The notes under the pieces: model-generated
What the model saw: the letters and a program-made list of their open reading frames with translations, nothing else
The model's database searches: none
Told to the model about the DNA's origin: nothing
Shown: in pieces, positions 54,345-62,678 of the stretch
Numbering within the stretch: position 1 is the first letter of the stretch
Layout of the letters: each line of letters starts with the position of its first letter
Position numbers and translations under genes: made by a program
Assembly (NCBI GenBank): GCA_041691315.1
Contig: JBEPUW010000004.1
Span: forward strand, 1 to 64,000
Source: Poindextera sp041691315
Lineage (GTDB): Bacteria > Pseudomonadota > Alphaproteobacteria > Caulobacterales > Caulobacteraceae
Length of the DNA stretch: 64,000 bases
Direction: 5' to 3'

Positions 54345-54932
54345 ATGCGCCGGCGCGCCAGCCACCTTGGCCGCAAGCCCTGGCCGGGCTATGCCAGCGG
54401 GTCCTTGAGCGAAAGTCCAAGCCCCTTGCGCCTCGCCGTCATCGCCTCCGCCGTCGCCGGCCTCTTGACCATGGGGGCCACGGCTTCTGTTCCGAGCGGC
54501 CCGATGTTGTGGGGCGGCGCCCAGGCCGGCGCGACCATCGACCAGGTGGCCGCCGCGATCCCGCAGGCCAAGCCGCAGACCGGCCTTGTGCTGGAGGACG
54601 GCTCGCAGTCCGGCCTTGCCGCCCCGGCGGCGCTGGCGGGGGCCCCGGCAGAGGCGGTGTTCTTCTTCCGCGGCAGGGCGCTCTCGGCGGTGGTGGTGGA
54701 GAACCGGGCGCTGGCCGCCGGCCACAGCCCCGAGAACATGGCCGAGGCGCGGCGGGTGCTCGGCCTGGCCAAGGGCCAGTACGGCGCGCCGCACCGGTGC
54801 ATGGACCGGCCAGAACTGGCCGCCTTGAACTGCGTCTGGACCACGGACCCGGTCAGGATCGCCATCAGCTATCACGACTTCGGCGGCGGCAGCCCCGGCC
54901 TCAGCATCATCTATCGCCCCGCGCCGCACTGA
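54345..54932 (+). CDS. Exported hypothetical protein
   Basis: 195 residues from ATG 54345 (start uncertain; a TTG at 54402 is also possible). A membrane/signal segment (LRLAVIASAVAGLLTMGATA) is preceded by a basic stretch. The mature part (QAGATIDQVAAAIPQAKPQTGLVLEDGSQSGLAA, and GKALSAVVVENRAL-type strands) has no family that I recognise. Divergent from the DUF6491 gene. Confidence 0.65.
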   Translation: MRRRASHLGRKPWPGYASGSLSESPSPLRLAVIASAVAGLLTMGATASVPSGPMLWGGAQAGATIDQVAAAIPQAKPQTGLVLEDGSQSGLAAPAALAGAPAEAVFFFRGRALSAVVVENRALAAGHSPENMAEARRVLGLAKGQYGAPHRCMDRPELAALNCVWTTDPVRIAISYHDFGGGSPGLSIIYRPAPH

Positions 54933-55021
54933 GGCCCGCACTGGCCGACGCCGTTTGCGGCGCTTTACATCCCGCGTTAGGTAGCTCAACTACGAGACGC
55001 CTGACGCGGAACTGGATCGCG

Positions 55022-55843
55022 ATGACCCGCCAAACCGGCCTCGCGGCCGATGACGATCTGACCGCTTCGCTGCTGTTGCATCGAGGCGCGAACCTGCGGG
55101 TCGGGGCCGCGCGCATCGCCTTGCTTGAAGCCATCGACGCCCAGGGCTCGATCGCCGCCGCGGCCAAGGTCGTTGGCCTGAGCTACAAGGGCGCCTGGGA
55201 CGGCGTGCAGGCGCTGAACAACCTGTTCGAGCAGCTTCTGGTGGCAACCCAGGCTGGCGGCGCCAAGGGCGGCGTGGCCAGGCTGACGCCGCGCGGCCAA
55301 GCCGTCGTGCGCACCTTTCGCGCCGTCGAGATCGAGCTTTCCCGCCTGGCCGAGGCGCTTGAGCAGCGGCTGACCGAGCCGGCGGACCAACTGAACTCGA
55401 TGCTTTGGGGTCTGGGCATGAAAACCAGCGCGCGCAACGCCCTGCGTGGCGTGGTCGATCGGGTCAAGCCGGGCGCGGTCAACACCGAAGTGGTGCTGAA
55501 GATCGCCGAGGGCGTCGAGATCGTCGCCATCGTCACCCGCGAGAGCGCCGAGGAACTGGACCTCGCGCCCGGCCGTCAGGCCATCGCCCTGATCAAGTCC
55601 AGCTTCGTCATCCTGGCCCGTGGGGATGCCTCGCTGCGCACCTCGGCGCGCAATCAGCTCGCCGGCCAGGTCACCCGGCGCGAGGACGGCGCGGTGAACA
55701 CAGAGATCAGTCTGGCCATCGAGGCCGGCAAGACCCTGACCGCCACCATCACCCGCGAAAGCGCCGACGCCCTGGATCTGCAGGTCGGGGACCCCGTCCT
55801 GGCCCTGATCAAGGCCTCGCACGTCATCCTGGCTGTGGAGTAG
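55022..55843 (+). CDS. modE: Molybdate-responsive regulator ModE
   Basis: 273 residues from ATG 55022. N-terminal winged HTH (LLLHRGANLRVGAARIALLEAIDAQGSIAAAAKVVGLSYKGAWDGV; key motif ISAAAKxxGxSYKxAW). Two tandem MOP (TOBE) domains follow at about 130-195 and 200-270: MKTSARNALRG and LRTSARNQLAG are the repeated starts. It binds molybdate and represses mod genes. Immediately upstream of modA with 3 bases between. Confidence 0.92.
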   Translation: MTRQTGLAADDDLTASLLLHRGANLRVGAARIALLEAIDAQGSIAAAAKVVGLSYKGAWDGVQALNNLFEQLLVATQAGGAKGGVARLTPRGQAVVRTFRAVEIELSRLAEALEQRLTEPADQLNSMLWGLGMKTSARNALRGVVDRVKPGAVNTEVVLKIAEGVEIVAIVTRESAEELDLAPGRQAIALIKSSFVILARGDASLRTSARNQLAGQVTRREDGAVNTEISLAIEAGKTLTATITRESADALDLQVGDPVLALIKASHVILAVE

Positions 55844-55846
55844 TCC

Positions 55847-56608
55847 ATGACTTCAATCGTCCGCCGACTGATCGTAACCGCCTTGGCTTCGTTCTGGGTC
55901 GCCGCCGTGGCGACCCCGGTCATGGCCGAGGAGATCACCGTAGCGGTGGCGGCCAACTTCACCGAGCCGGCCAAGGAGATCGCCGCGGCGTTCGAAAGGG
56001 CCTCCGGCGACAAGGTGACCCTGACCTTCGGCGCCTCGGGCCAGTTCTACACCCAGATCGCCAGCGGGGCGCCGTTCGAGGTCTTCCTCTCGGCCGACGC
56101 CGAGCGGCCGACCAAGGCCGAGCAGGCCGGCCTGGCCGTCGCCGGCAGCCGTTTCACCTATGCCGTCGGCAAGCTGGTGTTGTGGAGCGCAGCCCCGGGC
56201 CTGGTCGACAGCCAGGGCGCGGTCCTGAGGGGCGGTAAGTTCACCAAGCTCTCCATCGCCGATCCGGCCGCCGCGCCCTATGGCCTGGCCGCCATCCAGA
56301 CGCTGAAGACGCTGAAGCTCTACGACCAGCTGCAGCCCAAGATCGTCCAGGGCGCGTCGATCGCCCAGGCCTTCACCTTCGTGAAGACCGGCAATGCCGA
56401 GCTGGGCTTTGTCGCCCTGTCGCAGGTGATCAACGAGCCGGGCGGGTCGCGCTGGCTGGTCCCGGAGGTCGATCACGAACCGATCACGCAACAGGCGGTG
56501 CTGCTGAAGCCGGGCGTGAACAGCACAGGCTCCCGCGCCTTCCTGACCTTCCTGAAGGGCGGCCAGGCCAAGGCGATCATCCGCCGCTACGGCTACGCGA
56601 CCTCTTAG
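55847..56608 (+). CDS. modA: Molybdate-binding protein ModA
   Basis: 253 residues. Signal peptide (ending VMAEE), then VAVAANFTEPAKEIAAAFERASGDKVTLTFGASGQFYTQI, the ModA opening with the oxyanion-binding SGQ motif. VFLSADAERPTKAEQAGL and GSRFTYAVGKLVLWS follow. It binds molybdate or tungstate in the periplasm for the ModB permease. Confidence 0.93.
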   Translation: MTSIVRRLIVTALASFWVAAVATPVMAEEITVAVAANFTEPAKEIAAAFERASGDKVTLTFGASGQFYTQIASGAPFEVFLSADAERPTKAEQAGLAVAGSRFTYAVGKLVLWSAAPGLVDSQGAVLRGGKFTKLSIADPAAAPYGLAAIQTLKTLKLYDQLQPKIVQGASIAQAFTFVKTGNAELGFVALSQVINEPGGSRWLVPEVDHEPITQQAVLLKPGVNSTGSRAFLTFLKGGQAKAIIRRYGYATS

Positions 56609-56614
56609 GCCCCG

Positions 56615-57280
56615 ATGGCGGAGGCCCTCTGGCTCACCCTGAGGCTGGCCGCGACCACCACTGCGATCCTCTTGCTGGTCGCCACGCCGCTGGCCTGGTG
56701 GCTGGCCCGCTCCAGGCGCTGGTGGAAGGAGATCGTCGCCGCGGCGACCAGTCTACCCATCGTCCTGCCGCCGACGGTGCTGGGTTTCTATCTGCTGATC
56801 GCGCTCGGGCCCTCGAGCCTGCTGGTTAAGCCGCTGGCCGGGTTTGGCATCCGCACCTTGGCCTTTTCCTTCACCGGCCTGGTCATCGGCTCGACCATCT
56901 ATTCGCTGCCGTTCGCGGTGCAGCCGATCCGCAACGCCTTCGCCGCCATCGGCGACCACCCGCTGGAATGCGCCGCGACCCTGGGCGCGCGCAGGCTGCA
57001 GACCTTCACCCGCGTCGCCTTGCCGCTGGCGCGTCCGGGCCTGATGACCGCCGCCATCCTGGTCTTTGCCCACACCATCGGCGAGTTCGGCGTGGTGCTG
57101 ATGATCGGCGGCGGCATTCCCGGCAAGACCAAGGTGCTTTCGATCGAACTCTTCCAGCTGGTCGACAACCTCGAATGGGGCAAGGCGCACCTGCTGGCCG
57201 GCGGCATGGTCGCCTTCGCCTTCGCCGTCGTGGTCGCCATGCTGCTGATCGAGCGGCGCTTCGGCCGGCTGCAGGGTTGA
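56615..57280 (+). CDS. modB: Molybdate ABC transporter permease ModB
   Basis: 221 residues with five or six membrane segments. The binding-protein-dependent permease EAA loop is ECAATLGARRLQTFTRVALPLARPG (key motif AATLGARRLQTF), and TIGEFGVVLMIGGGIPGKT is specific to ModB. Six bases after modA. The ATPase gene modC, normally next, is not present anywhere in the window. Confidence 0.93.
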   Translation: MAEALWLTLRLAATTTAILLLVATPLAWWLARSRRWWKEIVAAATSLPIVLPPTVLGFYLLIALGPSSLLVKPLAGFGIRTLAFSFTGLVIGSTIYSLPFAVQPIRNAFAAIGDHPLECAATLGARRLQTFTRVALPLARPGLMTAAILVFAHTIGEFGVVLMIGGGIPGKTKVLSIELFQLVDNLEWGKAHLLAGGMVAFAFAVVVAMLLIERRFGRLQG

Positions 57281-57288
57281 TAAATACG

Positions 57289-57308
57289 GAACAACAGGAG
57301 CACCATTC
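57289..57308 (+). repeat. 20-base direct repeat, copy 1
   Basis: ACAACAGGAGCACCATTCCC, eight bases after the modB stop codon. An identical copy is at 58224-58243; the surrounding bases (AATACGG before, C or G after) are also similar. The two flank the toxin-antitoxin segment. It could be a recombination scar or a dispersed intergenic repeat. Confidence 0.65.
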
Positions 57309-57437
57309 CCCTTGCTGGGCGGCTTGCCCTACCAGCGCCACGGGCGATCCCGACGCGCTGCTCGCCGTCCTCAAGCGCGAGGCCGACGAGGCACGTATCT
57401 GAATCGGCGCCGGCCGTACCTCTCCCCATAGACAAAT

Positions 57438-57455
57438 TATAACCCTGAGGTTATA
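57438..57455. promoter_or_regulatory. Palindrome before toxin gene, operator-like
   Basis: Perfect 7-4-7 palindrome TATAACC/CTGA/GGTTATA, 8 bases before the toxin start codon. It also supplies an AT-rich -10-like region. Toxin-antitoxin modules of this type are normally repressed by their own antitoxin at such a site. Confidence 0.65.
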
Positions 57456-57463
57456 TTTGCCCC

Positions 57464-57819
57464 ATGCCATGGACGGTGATCAACCATGAAGCGTTTGACG
57501 CCGAGTTTGACGCCTTGCCGCATGGGGTGCGGGTCGAGTTGCTGGCGGCGACCGGCCTGCTGGAAATCTATGGGCCGACGCTGTCGCGCCCTTATGCCGA
57601 TACTCTGGCGGGCTCGAAGCACGCCAACATGAAGGAGCTGCGGTTCAACGCCGACAATGGGGTCTGGCGGGTGGCGTTCGCGTTCGATCCCTGCGGCAGC
57701 CATCATCCTGGTCGCGGGCGACAAGAGCGGGGTGGCGCAGAAGAGGTTTTACAAAGGGGTTGATCGCCAAGGCCGACAACCGGTTCGCCGAGCACCTGAA
57801 AGGAACCAAAGAGCTGTAA
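57464..57819 (+). pseudogene. HigB/RelE-like (phage Gp49-type) toxin, two frameshifts
   Basis: The start ATG 57464 leads into a normal toxin N-terminus (WTVINHEAFDAEFDALPHGVRVELLAA, GSKHANMKELRFNADNGVWRVAFAFDP). From about 57695 the sensible frame changes (AAAIILVAGDKSGVAQKRFYKG), and again in the GGGG run 57756-57759 (LIAKADNRFAEHLKGTKEL), ending at TAA 57817-57819. The family would cleave ribosome-bound mRNA; this copy cannot be translated intact. Alternatively base-call indels. Confidence 0.8.
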
Positions 57820-57820
57820 G

Positions 57821-58141
57821 ATGGGACGCACGCATCAAGAAATCATGGACAGCCTGCCTGCGGAGCATCGCGCCGAGGTCGAGGCGCGCACCGCCGAGCT
57901 TCATGCCGAGGTTGAAGGTCTCAAGGCGCTGCGCCTGCTGGCCAAGCGCAGCCAGGAGCAGATCGCGCAGGGGCTGGGCGTCAAGCAGCCCGCCGTCCTG
58001 AAGATCGAGCGTCAAACCGACCTCTATCTCTCCACCCTGCGCCGCTTCGTGGAGGCGGCCGGGGGCACGTTGGAGCTGCGCGTGGAGCTTCCCGGCATGG
58101 GCGTGATCCATCTGACCGGCATGGGCGAGCTGAATTCCTGA
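57821..58141 (+). CDS. XRE-family antitoxin
   Basis: 106 residues, one base after the toxin stop. HTH region ALRLLAKRSQEQIAQGLGVKQPAVLKIERQTDLYLSTLRRFVEAAGG (key motif SQEQIAQGLGVKQPAV) is the HigA/phage type. The N-terminal 35 residues form a helix that would block the toxin. The C-terminal strand VELPGMGVIHLTGMGELN is the usual end. It seems intact although its toxin is broken. Confidence 0.85.
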   Translation: MGRTHQEIMDSLPAEHRAEVEARTAELHAEVEGLKALRLLAKRSQEQIAQGLGVKQPAVLKIERQTDLYLSTLRRFVEAAGGTLELRVELPGMGVIHLTGMGELNS

Positions 58142-58223
58142 CGCCGCCCCGGCCGGCGTCCCGATCCTTTCTTAGCCGCTATGAGCCTAAGGCCCCTTCG
58201 TCACGGGAAGGGGAATACGGGGA

Positions 58224-58243
58224 CAACAGGAGCACCATTCCCG
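58224..58243 (+). repeat. 20-base direct repeat, copy 2
   Basis: ACAACAGGAGCACCATTCCC, identical to 57289-57308, about 80 bases after the antitoxin stop. Surrounding 58142-58437 has no gene. Confidence 0.65.
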
Positions 58244-58437
58244 TTCCCGCGACAGGCGTCCGCGGGCCTTGGGGCGGCGGGGCAAGGGCCCGCCGTGGCG
58301 AAATCTAGCCACTGCGCGCGACAGTAGAGCGACCGCGCCGCGGTTGCTCCGACGCCGCGCGGCGATGGGGCATTGGCGGTTGCAGCGATATAGGGCAAGT
58401 CGGGTGCGGGCGGTGTATCGGGAGGGGGCGGATTCAA

Positions 58438-59076
58438 GTGGCGGGCGGTTTGACCCAGGGCGCCGGGCTGAGCGCGGGCGATCTGGCGCGCGCCCATGAC
58501 GCCCTGTTGCGCCAGGGCGACCTGCAGTTCGACCTCAGGGGCTTTCAGCCACCGTCGCCGCCGCCGGACTGGCTGAGGCCGCCGCTTCAGTTCCTGGCCT
58601 CGCTGGCGCCGATATTCCCGTACATCTTCTGGGGCGGTCTGATCGTCGGCGGCCTGGCCATCCTGTACTTCATCCTTCGCGAGCTGGTCGGCCTGCGTCT
58701 GCCGCGCTTCAAGCGCAAACCCAAGCCCAAGCCGGCCGACGCTGACTGGCGGCCTAACGAGGCCCGCGCCCGCACGCTGCTGGAGGAGGCCGACCGGCTG
58801 GCGGCGGACGGCCGCTATGACGAGGCCACCCATCTGATTCTGTTTCGCAGCATCGAGGATATCGATGGCCGCTGGCCGAATCTGGTGCGGCCGGCCCTGA
58901 CCAGCCGCGACATCGCCGCCCATCGCGGCCTGCCCGACCTGGCCCGGCAGACGTTTGGCGAGATCGCCCGGGTGGTGGAACGCAGCTTCTTCGGCGGCGC
59001 GCGGCTGGGCGCGGCGGACTTCGCCTTCTGCCGCGGCGCCTACGAAGCCTTCGCCCTGCCGGGTGCGCACCCATGA
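58438..59076 (+). CDS. DUF4129 domain membrane protein
   Basis: 212 residues from GTG 58438, preceded by GGAGGGGG. One membrane helix (LIVGGLAILYFILRELVGL) and a C-terminal helical cytoplasmic DUF4129-like domain (ARTLLEEADRLAADGRYDEATHLILFRSIEDIDGR). Typical first gene of MoxR/DUF58 operons. It overlaps the next gene by 4 bases. Function unknown, probably part of a membrane-bound von-Willebrand/ATPase-like assembly. Confidence 0.8.
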   Translation: MAGGLTQGAGLSAGDLARAHDALLRQGDLQFDLRGFQPPSPPPDWLRPPLQFLASLAPIFPYIFWGGLIVGGLAILYFILRELVGLRLPRFKRKPKPKPADADWRPNEARARTLLEEADRLAADGRYDEATHLILFRSIEDIDGRWPNLVRPALTSRDIAAHRGLPDLARQTFGEIARVVERSFFGGARLGAADFAFCRGAYEAFALPGAHP

Positions 59077-60308
59077 CCGCCGCGACCGTGAAGGCGCCCA
59101 AGGAGGCCGGGATCTTCCGGCCGGCGGTCGTGCTCTTCCTGCTGCTGGCCGGCGTGTTTTCGTTCTCGGCCTATTTCGTGCTGCAGGCCTATGCGCCGGA
59201 CCTGAAGGGCGGCGACGACGGCGGCGCCCATGCGCTCTCCCGCTCGGCCGTGGGCTATGCCGGCCTGGTCCGGCTGCTGCGGGCGGCCAATGTGCCGGTC
59301 GTGATCGCCCGCGATGGCCCCGGCAAGCGCGATCCGAACTGGGGCCTGCTGGTGCTGACGCCCGCGGAGACCACCAAACCGTCGGACATGGCCGCCTTCA
59401 CCACCGAGACCGTCCCGACCTTGGTGATCCTGCCCAAGTGGGAGACCGCACCCGACCAGTTGGTTTCCGGCTGGGTGAAGAGCACCGGCCTGGTCAACCC
59501 CGGCGAACTGAAGACCCTGCTGGCGCCCGGTGTCGCCGCCGCCGTCTCGCAAGCGAAAGGGGCCGGTGCGGTGCGCCTGGCCCTGCCCGAGACCCCGGAA
59601 CAGCCGGCGCTGTACACCGCCCCGATCGACCATCTGCAGACACTGAAGGCCGAGGGCATGACCACGGTGGTCGCCGACCAGACCGGCGCCGCCGTCCTGG
59701 TGCGCAGCGCCGACTCCCGCCGCTACATCCTCTCCGATCCGGACCTGCTCAACACCCACGGCCTGCGCGACCTCGCCACCGCCAACGTCGGAACCAGCCT
59801 GCTGCTCGGCATCCGCAAGGGCGGCGGGCCGGTTGCCTTCGACGTCAGCCTGAATGGCCTGAAACATTCGCCCAGCCTGCTCAAGCTGGCCTTCGAGCCG
59901 CCGTTCCTGGGCGCGACCCTCTGCCTGGTCGGCGCGGCGTTTCTGATGGCCCTGCACGCCGCCAGCCGCTTCGGCGCGCCCGAGCGCACCACTCGCGCGC
60001 TGGCGCTCGGCAAGTCCGCCCTGGCCGAGAACTCGGCCGGGCTGATCCGCATGGCCAAACGCGAACCGCGCATGGCGGGCGGCTACCTCGACCTCAACCG
60101 CGGCGCGGTGGCCAAGGCGCTCGGCGCGACGCGGCTGAGCGGCGCCGAACTGGACGCCTATGTCGACCGGCTGGGCGAGCGCACCGGCGCCGGACGGCTT
60201 TCGGCGCTCGCTGAACAGGTCCCGGCGGTCAAGGATCGCGACAGCCTCACCCGCTTCGCCCAACGCCTCTACCAATGGAGACTGGAGATGACACGTGAAC
60301 GTCGCTGA
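59073..60308 (+). CDS. DUF4350-like membrane protein
   Basis: 411 residues. Two membrane helices, at about 16-38 (FRPAVVLFLLLAGVFSFSAYFVL) and near 280-300 (FLGATLCLVGAAFLMALHAASRFG), flanking a DUF4350-like domain (VGYAGLVRLLRAANVPVVIARDGP, LLVLTPAETT, TLVILPKWE). Always linked to MoxR/DUF58 clusters. It overlaps the MoxR gene by 14 bases. Confidence 0.82.
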   Translation: MTAATVKAPKEAGIFRPAVVLFLLLAGVFSFSAYFVLQAYAPDLKGGDDGGAHALSRSAVGYAGLVRLLRAANVPVVIARDGPGKRDPNWGLLVLTPAETTKPSDMAAFTTETVPTLVILPKWETAPDQLVSGWVKSTGLVNPGELKTLLAPGVAAAVSQAKGAGAVRLALPETPEQPALYTAPIDHLQTLKAEGMTTVVADQTGAAVLVRSADSRRYILSDPDLLNTHGLRDLATANVGTSLLLGIRKGGGPVAFDVSLNGLKHSPSLLKLAFEPPFLGATLCLVGAAFLMALHAASRFGAPERTTRALALGKSALAENSAGLIRMAKREPRMAGGYLDLNRGAVAKALGATRLSGAELDAYVDRLGERTGAGRLSALAEQVPAVKDRDSLTRFAQRLYQWRLEMTRERR

Positions 60309-61251
60309 GGTGAGGGCGCTGGCCGCCAATATCCGCGCCGAGATGGCCAAGGCGGTGGTTGGTCAGTCAGACACGGTCGACCTGATGCTGACCGCCCTTT
60401 TCGCCGGCGGCCACATCCTGCTGGAAGGCCCGCCGGGCACGGCCAAGACCTTCCTGGCCCAGTGTTTCGCCCGCACCGTCAACCTGGACTTCGGCCGCAT
60501 CCAGTTCACCCCGGACCTGATGCCGGGCGACATACTGGGGGCCAATCTGTTCAACTTCCAGGCCAGCGCCTTTACCCTGGTCAAGGGGCCGATCTTCTGT
60601 GAGCTGCTGCTGGCCGACGAGATCAACCGCACCCCGCCGAAGACCCAAGCGGCGCTGCTGGAGGCCATGCAGGAGCGCACCATCACCCTCGACGGTGAGA
60701 GCCACGCGCTCAGCGACCGCTTCACCGTGGTGGCGACTCAGAACCCGATCGAGCAACAGGGCACCTATCCGCTGCCGGAGGCCCAGCTCGACCGCTTCCT
60801 GTTCAAGCAACTGGTCGGCTATCCCAGCGCCGAGGAGGAGCGCCGCATCGTCGCCAGCCATGGCGCCCGCGCCGGCCAGCCGCATCTGGAGGACTTCGGG
60901 GTCAGCCCCGCCGCCGACGCCGGCCGCATCGCCGAGGCGATCGCCACGGTGGCCCAGGTGCGACTGACCGACGAGGTGACCGGCTATGTGGTCGCCCTGG
61001 TCCGCGCCACGCGCGAGACCGGCGACTTTTCCTTCGGCGCCTCGCCGCGCTCGGCCGCCATGCTGGCCATCGCCGCGCGGGCGCGGGCGACCCTGGAGGG
61101 CCGCGACTATGTCATCCCCGACGACGTCAAGGCGCTGGCCCTGCCGGCGCTCCGGCACCGGGTCATCCTGTCGCCGGCCGCCGAGATCGATGGCCGCAAG
61201 GTCGACGAGGCGATCACCACGATGATCGAGAGGATCGAGGCGCCCCGGTGA
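60295..61251 (+). CDS. MoxR-family AAA+ ATPase
   Basis: 318 residues from GTG 60295. Walker A GPPGTAKTF near residue 45, Walker B LLLADEINRTPPKTQ, sensor 1 VVATQNPIEQQGTYPLPEAQLDRFL. MoxR proteins act as chaperones for metal-protein or envelope-complex assembly with DUF58 partners. It overlaps the DUF4350 gene's end and is followed by DUF58 after 13 bases. Confidence 0.93.
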   Translation: MNVAEVRALAANIRAEMAKAVVGQSDTVDLMLTALFAGGHILLEGPPGTAKTFLAQCFARTVNLDFGRIQFTPDLMPGDILGANLFNFQASAFTLVKGPIFCELLLADEINRTPPKTQAALLEAMQERTITLDGESHALSDRFTVVATQNPIEQQGTYPLPEAQLDRFLFKQLVGYPSAEEERRIVASHGARAGQPHLEDFGVSPAADAGRIAEAIATVAQVRLTDEVTGYVVALVRATRETGDFSFGASPRSAAMLAIAARARATLEGRDYVIPDDVKALALPALRHRVILSPAAEIDGRKVDEAITTMIERIEAPR

Positions 61252-61264
61252 TGCGAGCAGCCGC

Positions 61265-62575
61265 GTGATCTATCCGACGGTCCGCGCCATCGGCCTGGCT
61301 GCGATCGGGATGCCGCTGGCCCTGCTGGTCGGCGTGTTCGCGCCGCACCTGTGGATCCTGGGTCCGGTGTGGCTGGCCTTGATCGCCGCCCTGTTCATGG
61401 CCGACGCCATGCTGGGCGCCGACCGCCAGCGCGCCGAACTCACCTTGACCGCACCGGTGGCGCTCACCGCCGGGATCGCCGGCGAAGCCCTGGTGCAGGC
61501 GGCCTTCGCCGGGACCGCGCCGCCGCGCCTGCAGCTGTCGCTGGAGGCCAATGCGCGCATCGACGTCGATCCCGTCCATCAGACCGTAGGGGTGGCCGAG
61601 CGGCTTGGCCGGGCGCGCTTCACCCTCAAGCCCAACCGACGCGGACCGGGCATGTTGGAGCGGATCTGGGCGCGCTGGCAGGGCCCGCTGGGCCTGGTCT
61701 GGAAGCAGAAGATCGAACAACTGGCGCGCGAGACCCCGATCACCCTGAACATCCAGGCGGTGAAGGACGAGGCGCTACGGCTGGTCTCCCGCAATGCCCT
61801 CTATGGCGCGCGCGTGCAGTTCGACATGGGTTCGGGGTCGGAATTCCACGCGCTGAACGAGTTCCACACCGGCATGGACCGCCGCACCATCGACTGGAAA
61901 CAGTCGGCGCGGCACGGCACCCTGCTGGCCAAGGAGTTCCGCGCCGAGCGCAACCACCCGGTCATCATGGCGCTCGATACCGGCCGGCTGATGTGCCAGC
62001 CGCTGGCCGGCCTGCCGCGCATCGACCACGCGCTGAACGCGGCCCTGCTGCTGGCCTATGTCAGCCTGAAGGCCGGCGACCGGGCGGGCCTCTACGGCTT
62101 CGACGCGCGGCCGAACATCTCCTCAGGTCCGCTCTCCGGCCCCAACGCCTTCGCCCACATCCAGCGGCTGGCGGCCTCGGTCGACTATTCGACCGAGGAG
62201 ACCAACTACACCCTGGGTCTGACCCAGCTGAGCGGCCAGCTCAGCCGCCGCACGCTGGTGGTGGTGTTCACCGACTTTGCCGACACCACCAGCGCCGAGC
62301 TGATGCTGGACAACGTCTCGCGGCTGCTGGCCCAGCATCTGGTGATCTTCGTGGTCATGCGCGACGACGAGCTCGAGGACCTGCAGCGCCAGGCGCCGAC
62401 AAATGCCGACGACGTCTCCCGCGCCGTGGTGGCCGCGGCCCTGCTGCGCGAGCGCGAGCTGGTGGTGACCAAGCTGCGCCGGCTGGGCGTGCAGATCGTC
62501 GAGGCTCCCGCCGACCAGATCGGCCCAGCCCTGCTCAGCCGCTACCTCGACCTGAAACGCCGGGATCTGTTGTGA
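61265..62575 (+). CDS. DUF58 domain protein
   Basis: 436 residues from GTG 61265. Two N-terminal membrane helices, then the DUF58 vWA-like region: GSEFHALNEFHTGMDRRTIDWKQSARHG (family key motif DxRxIDWKxSAR), LLAKEFRAERNHPVIMALDTGRLM with the metal-ion-dependent-adhesion-like Asp, and LVVVFTDFAD. It partners MoxR. Confidence 0.92.
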   Translation: MIYPTVRAIGLAAIGMPLALLVGVFAPHLWILGPVWLALIAALFMADAMLGADRQRAELTLTAPVALTAGIAGEALVQAAFAGTAPPRLQLSLEANARIDVDPVHQTVGVAERLGRARFTLKPNRRGPGMLERIWARWQGPLGLVWKQKIEQLARETPITLNIQAVKDEALRLVSRNALYGARVQFDMGSGSEFHALNEFHTGMDRRTIDWKQSARHGTLLAKEFRAERNHPVIMALDTGRLMCQPLAGLPRIDHALNAALLLAYVSLKAGDRAGLYGFDARPNISSGPLSGPNAFAHIQRLAASVDYSTEETNYTLGLTQLSGQLSRRTLVVVFTDFADTTSAELMLDNVSRLLAQHLVIFVVMRDDELEDLQRQAPTNADDVSRAVVAAALLRERELVVTKLRRLGVQIVEAPADQIGPALLSRYLDLKRRDLL

Positions 62576-62678
62576 TGATGGGGAGCGCTACGTTTTTTAC
62601 TCCGCTCGGGGATGAGCGGTATTTAGTTCATGCCGCCGTCACGGCAGCTGCCCGCAGCTCTGAGCACCGAGGGAGCGC

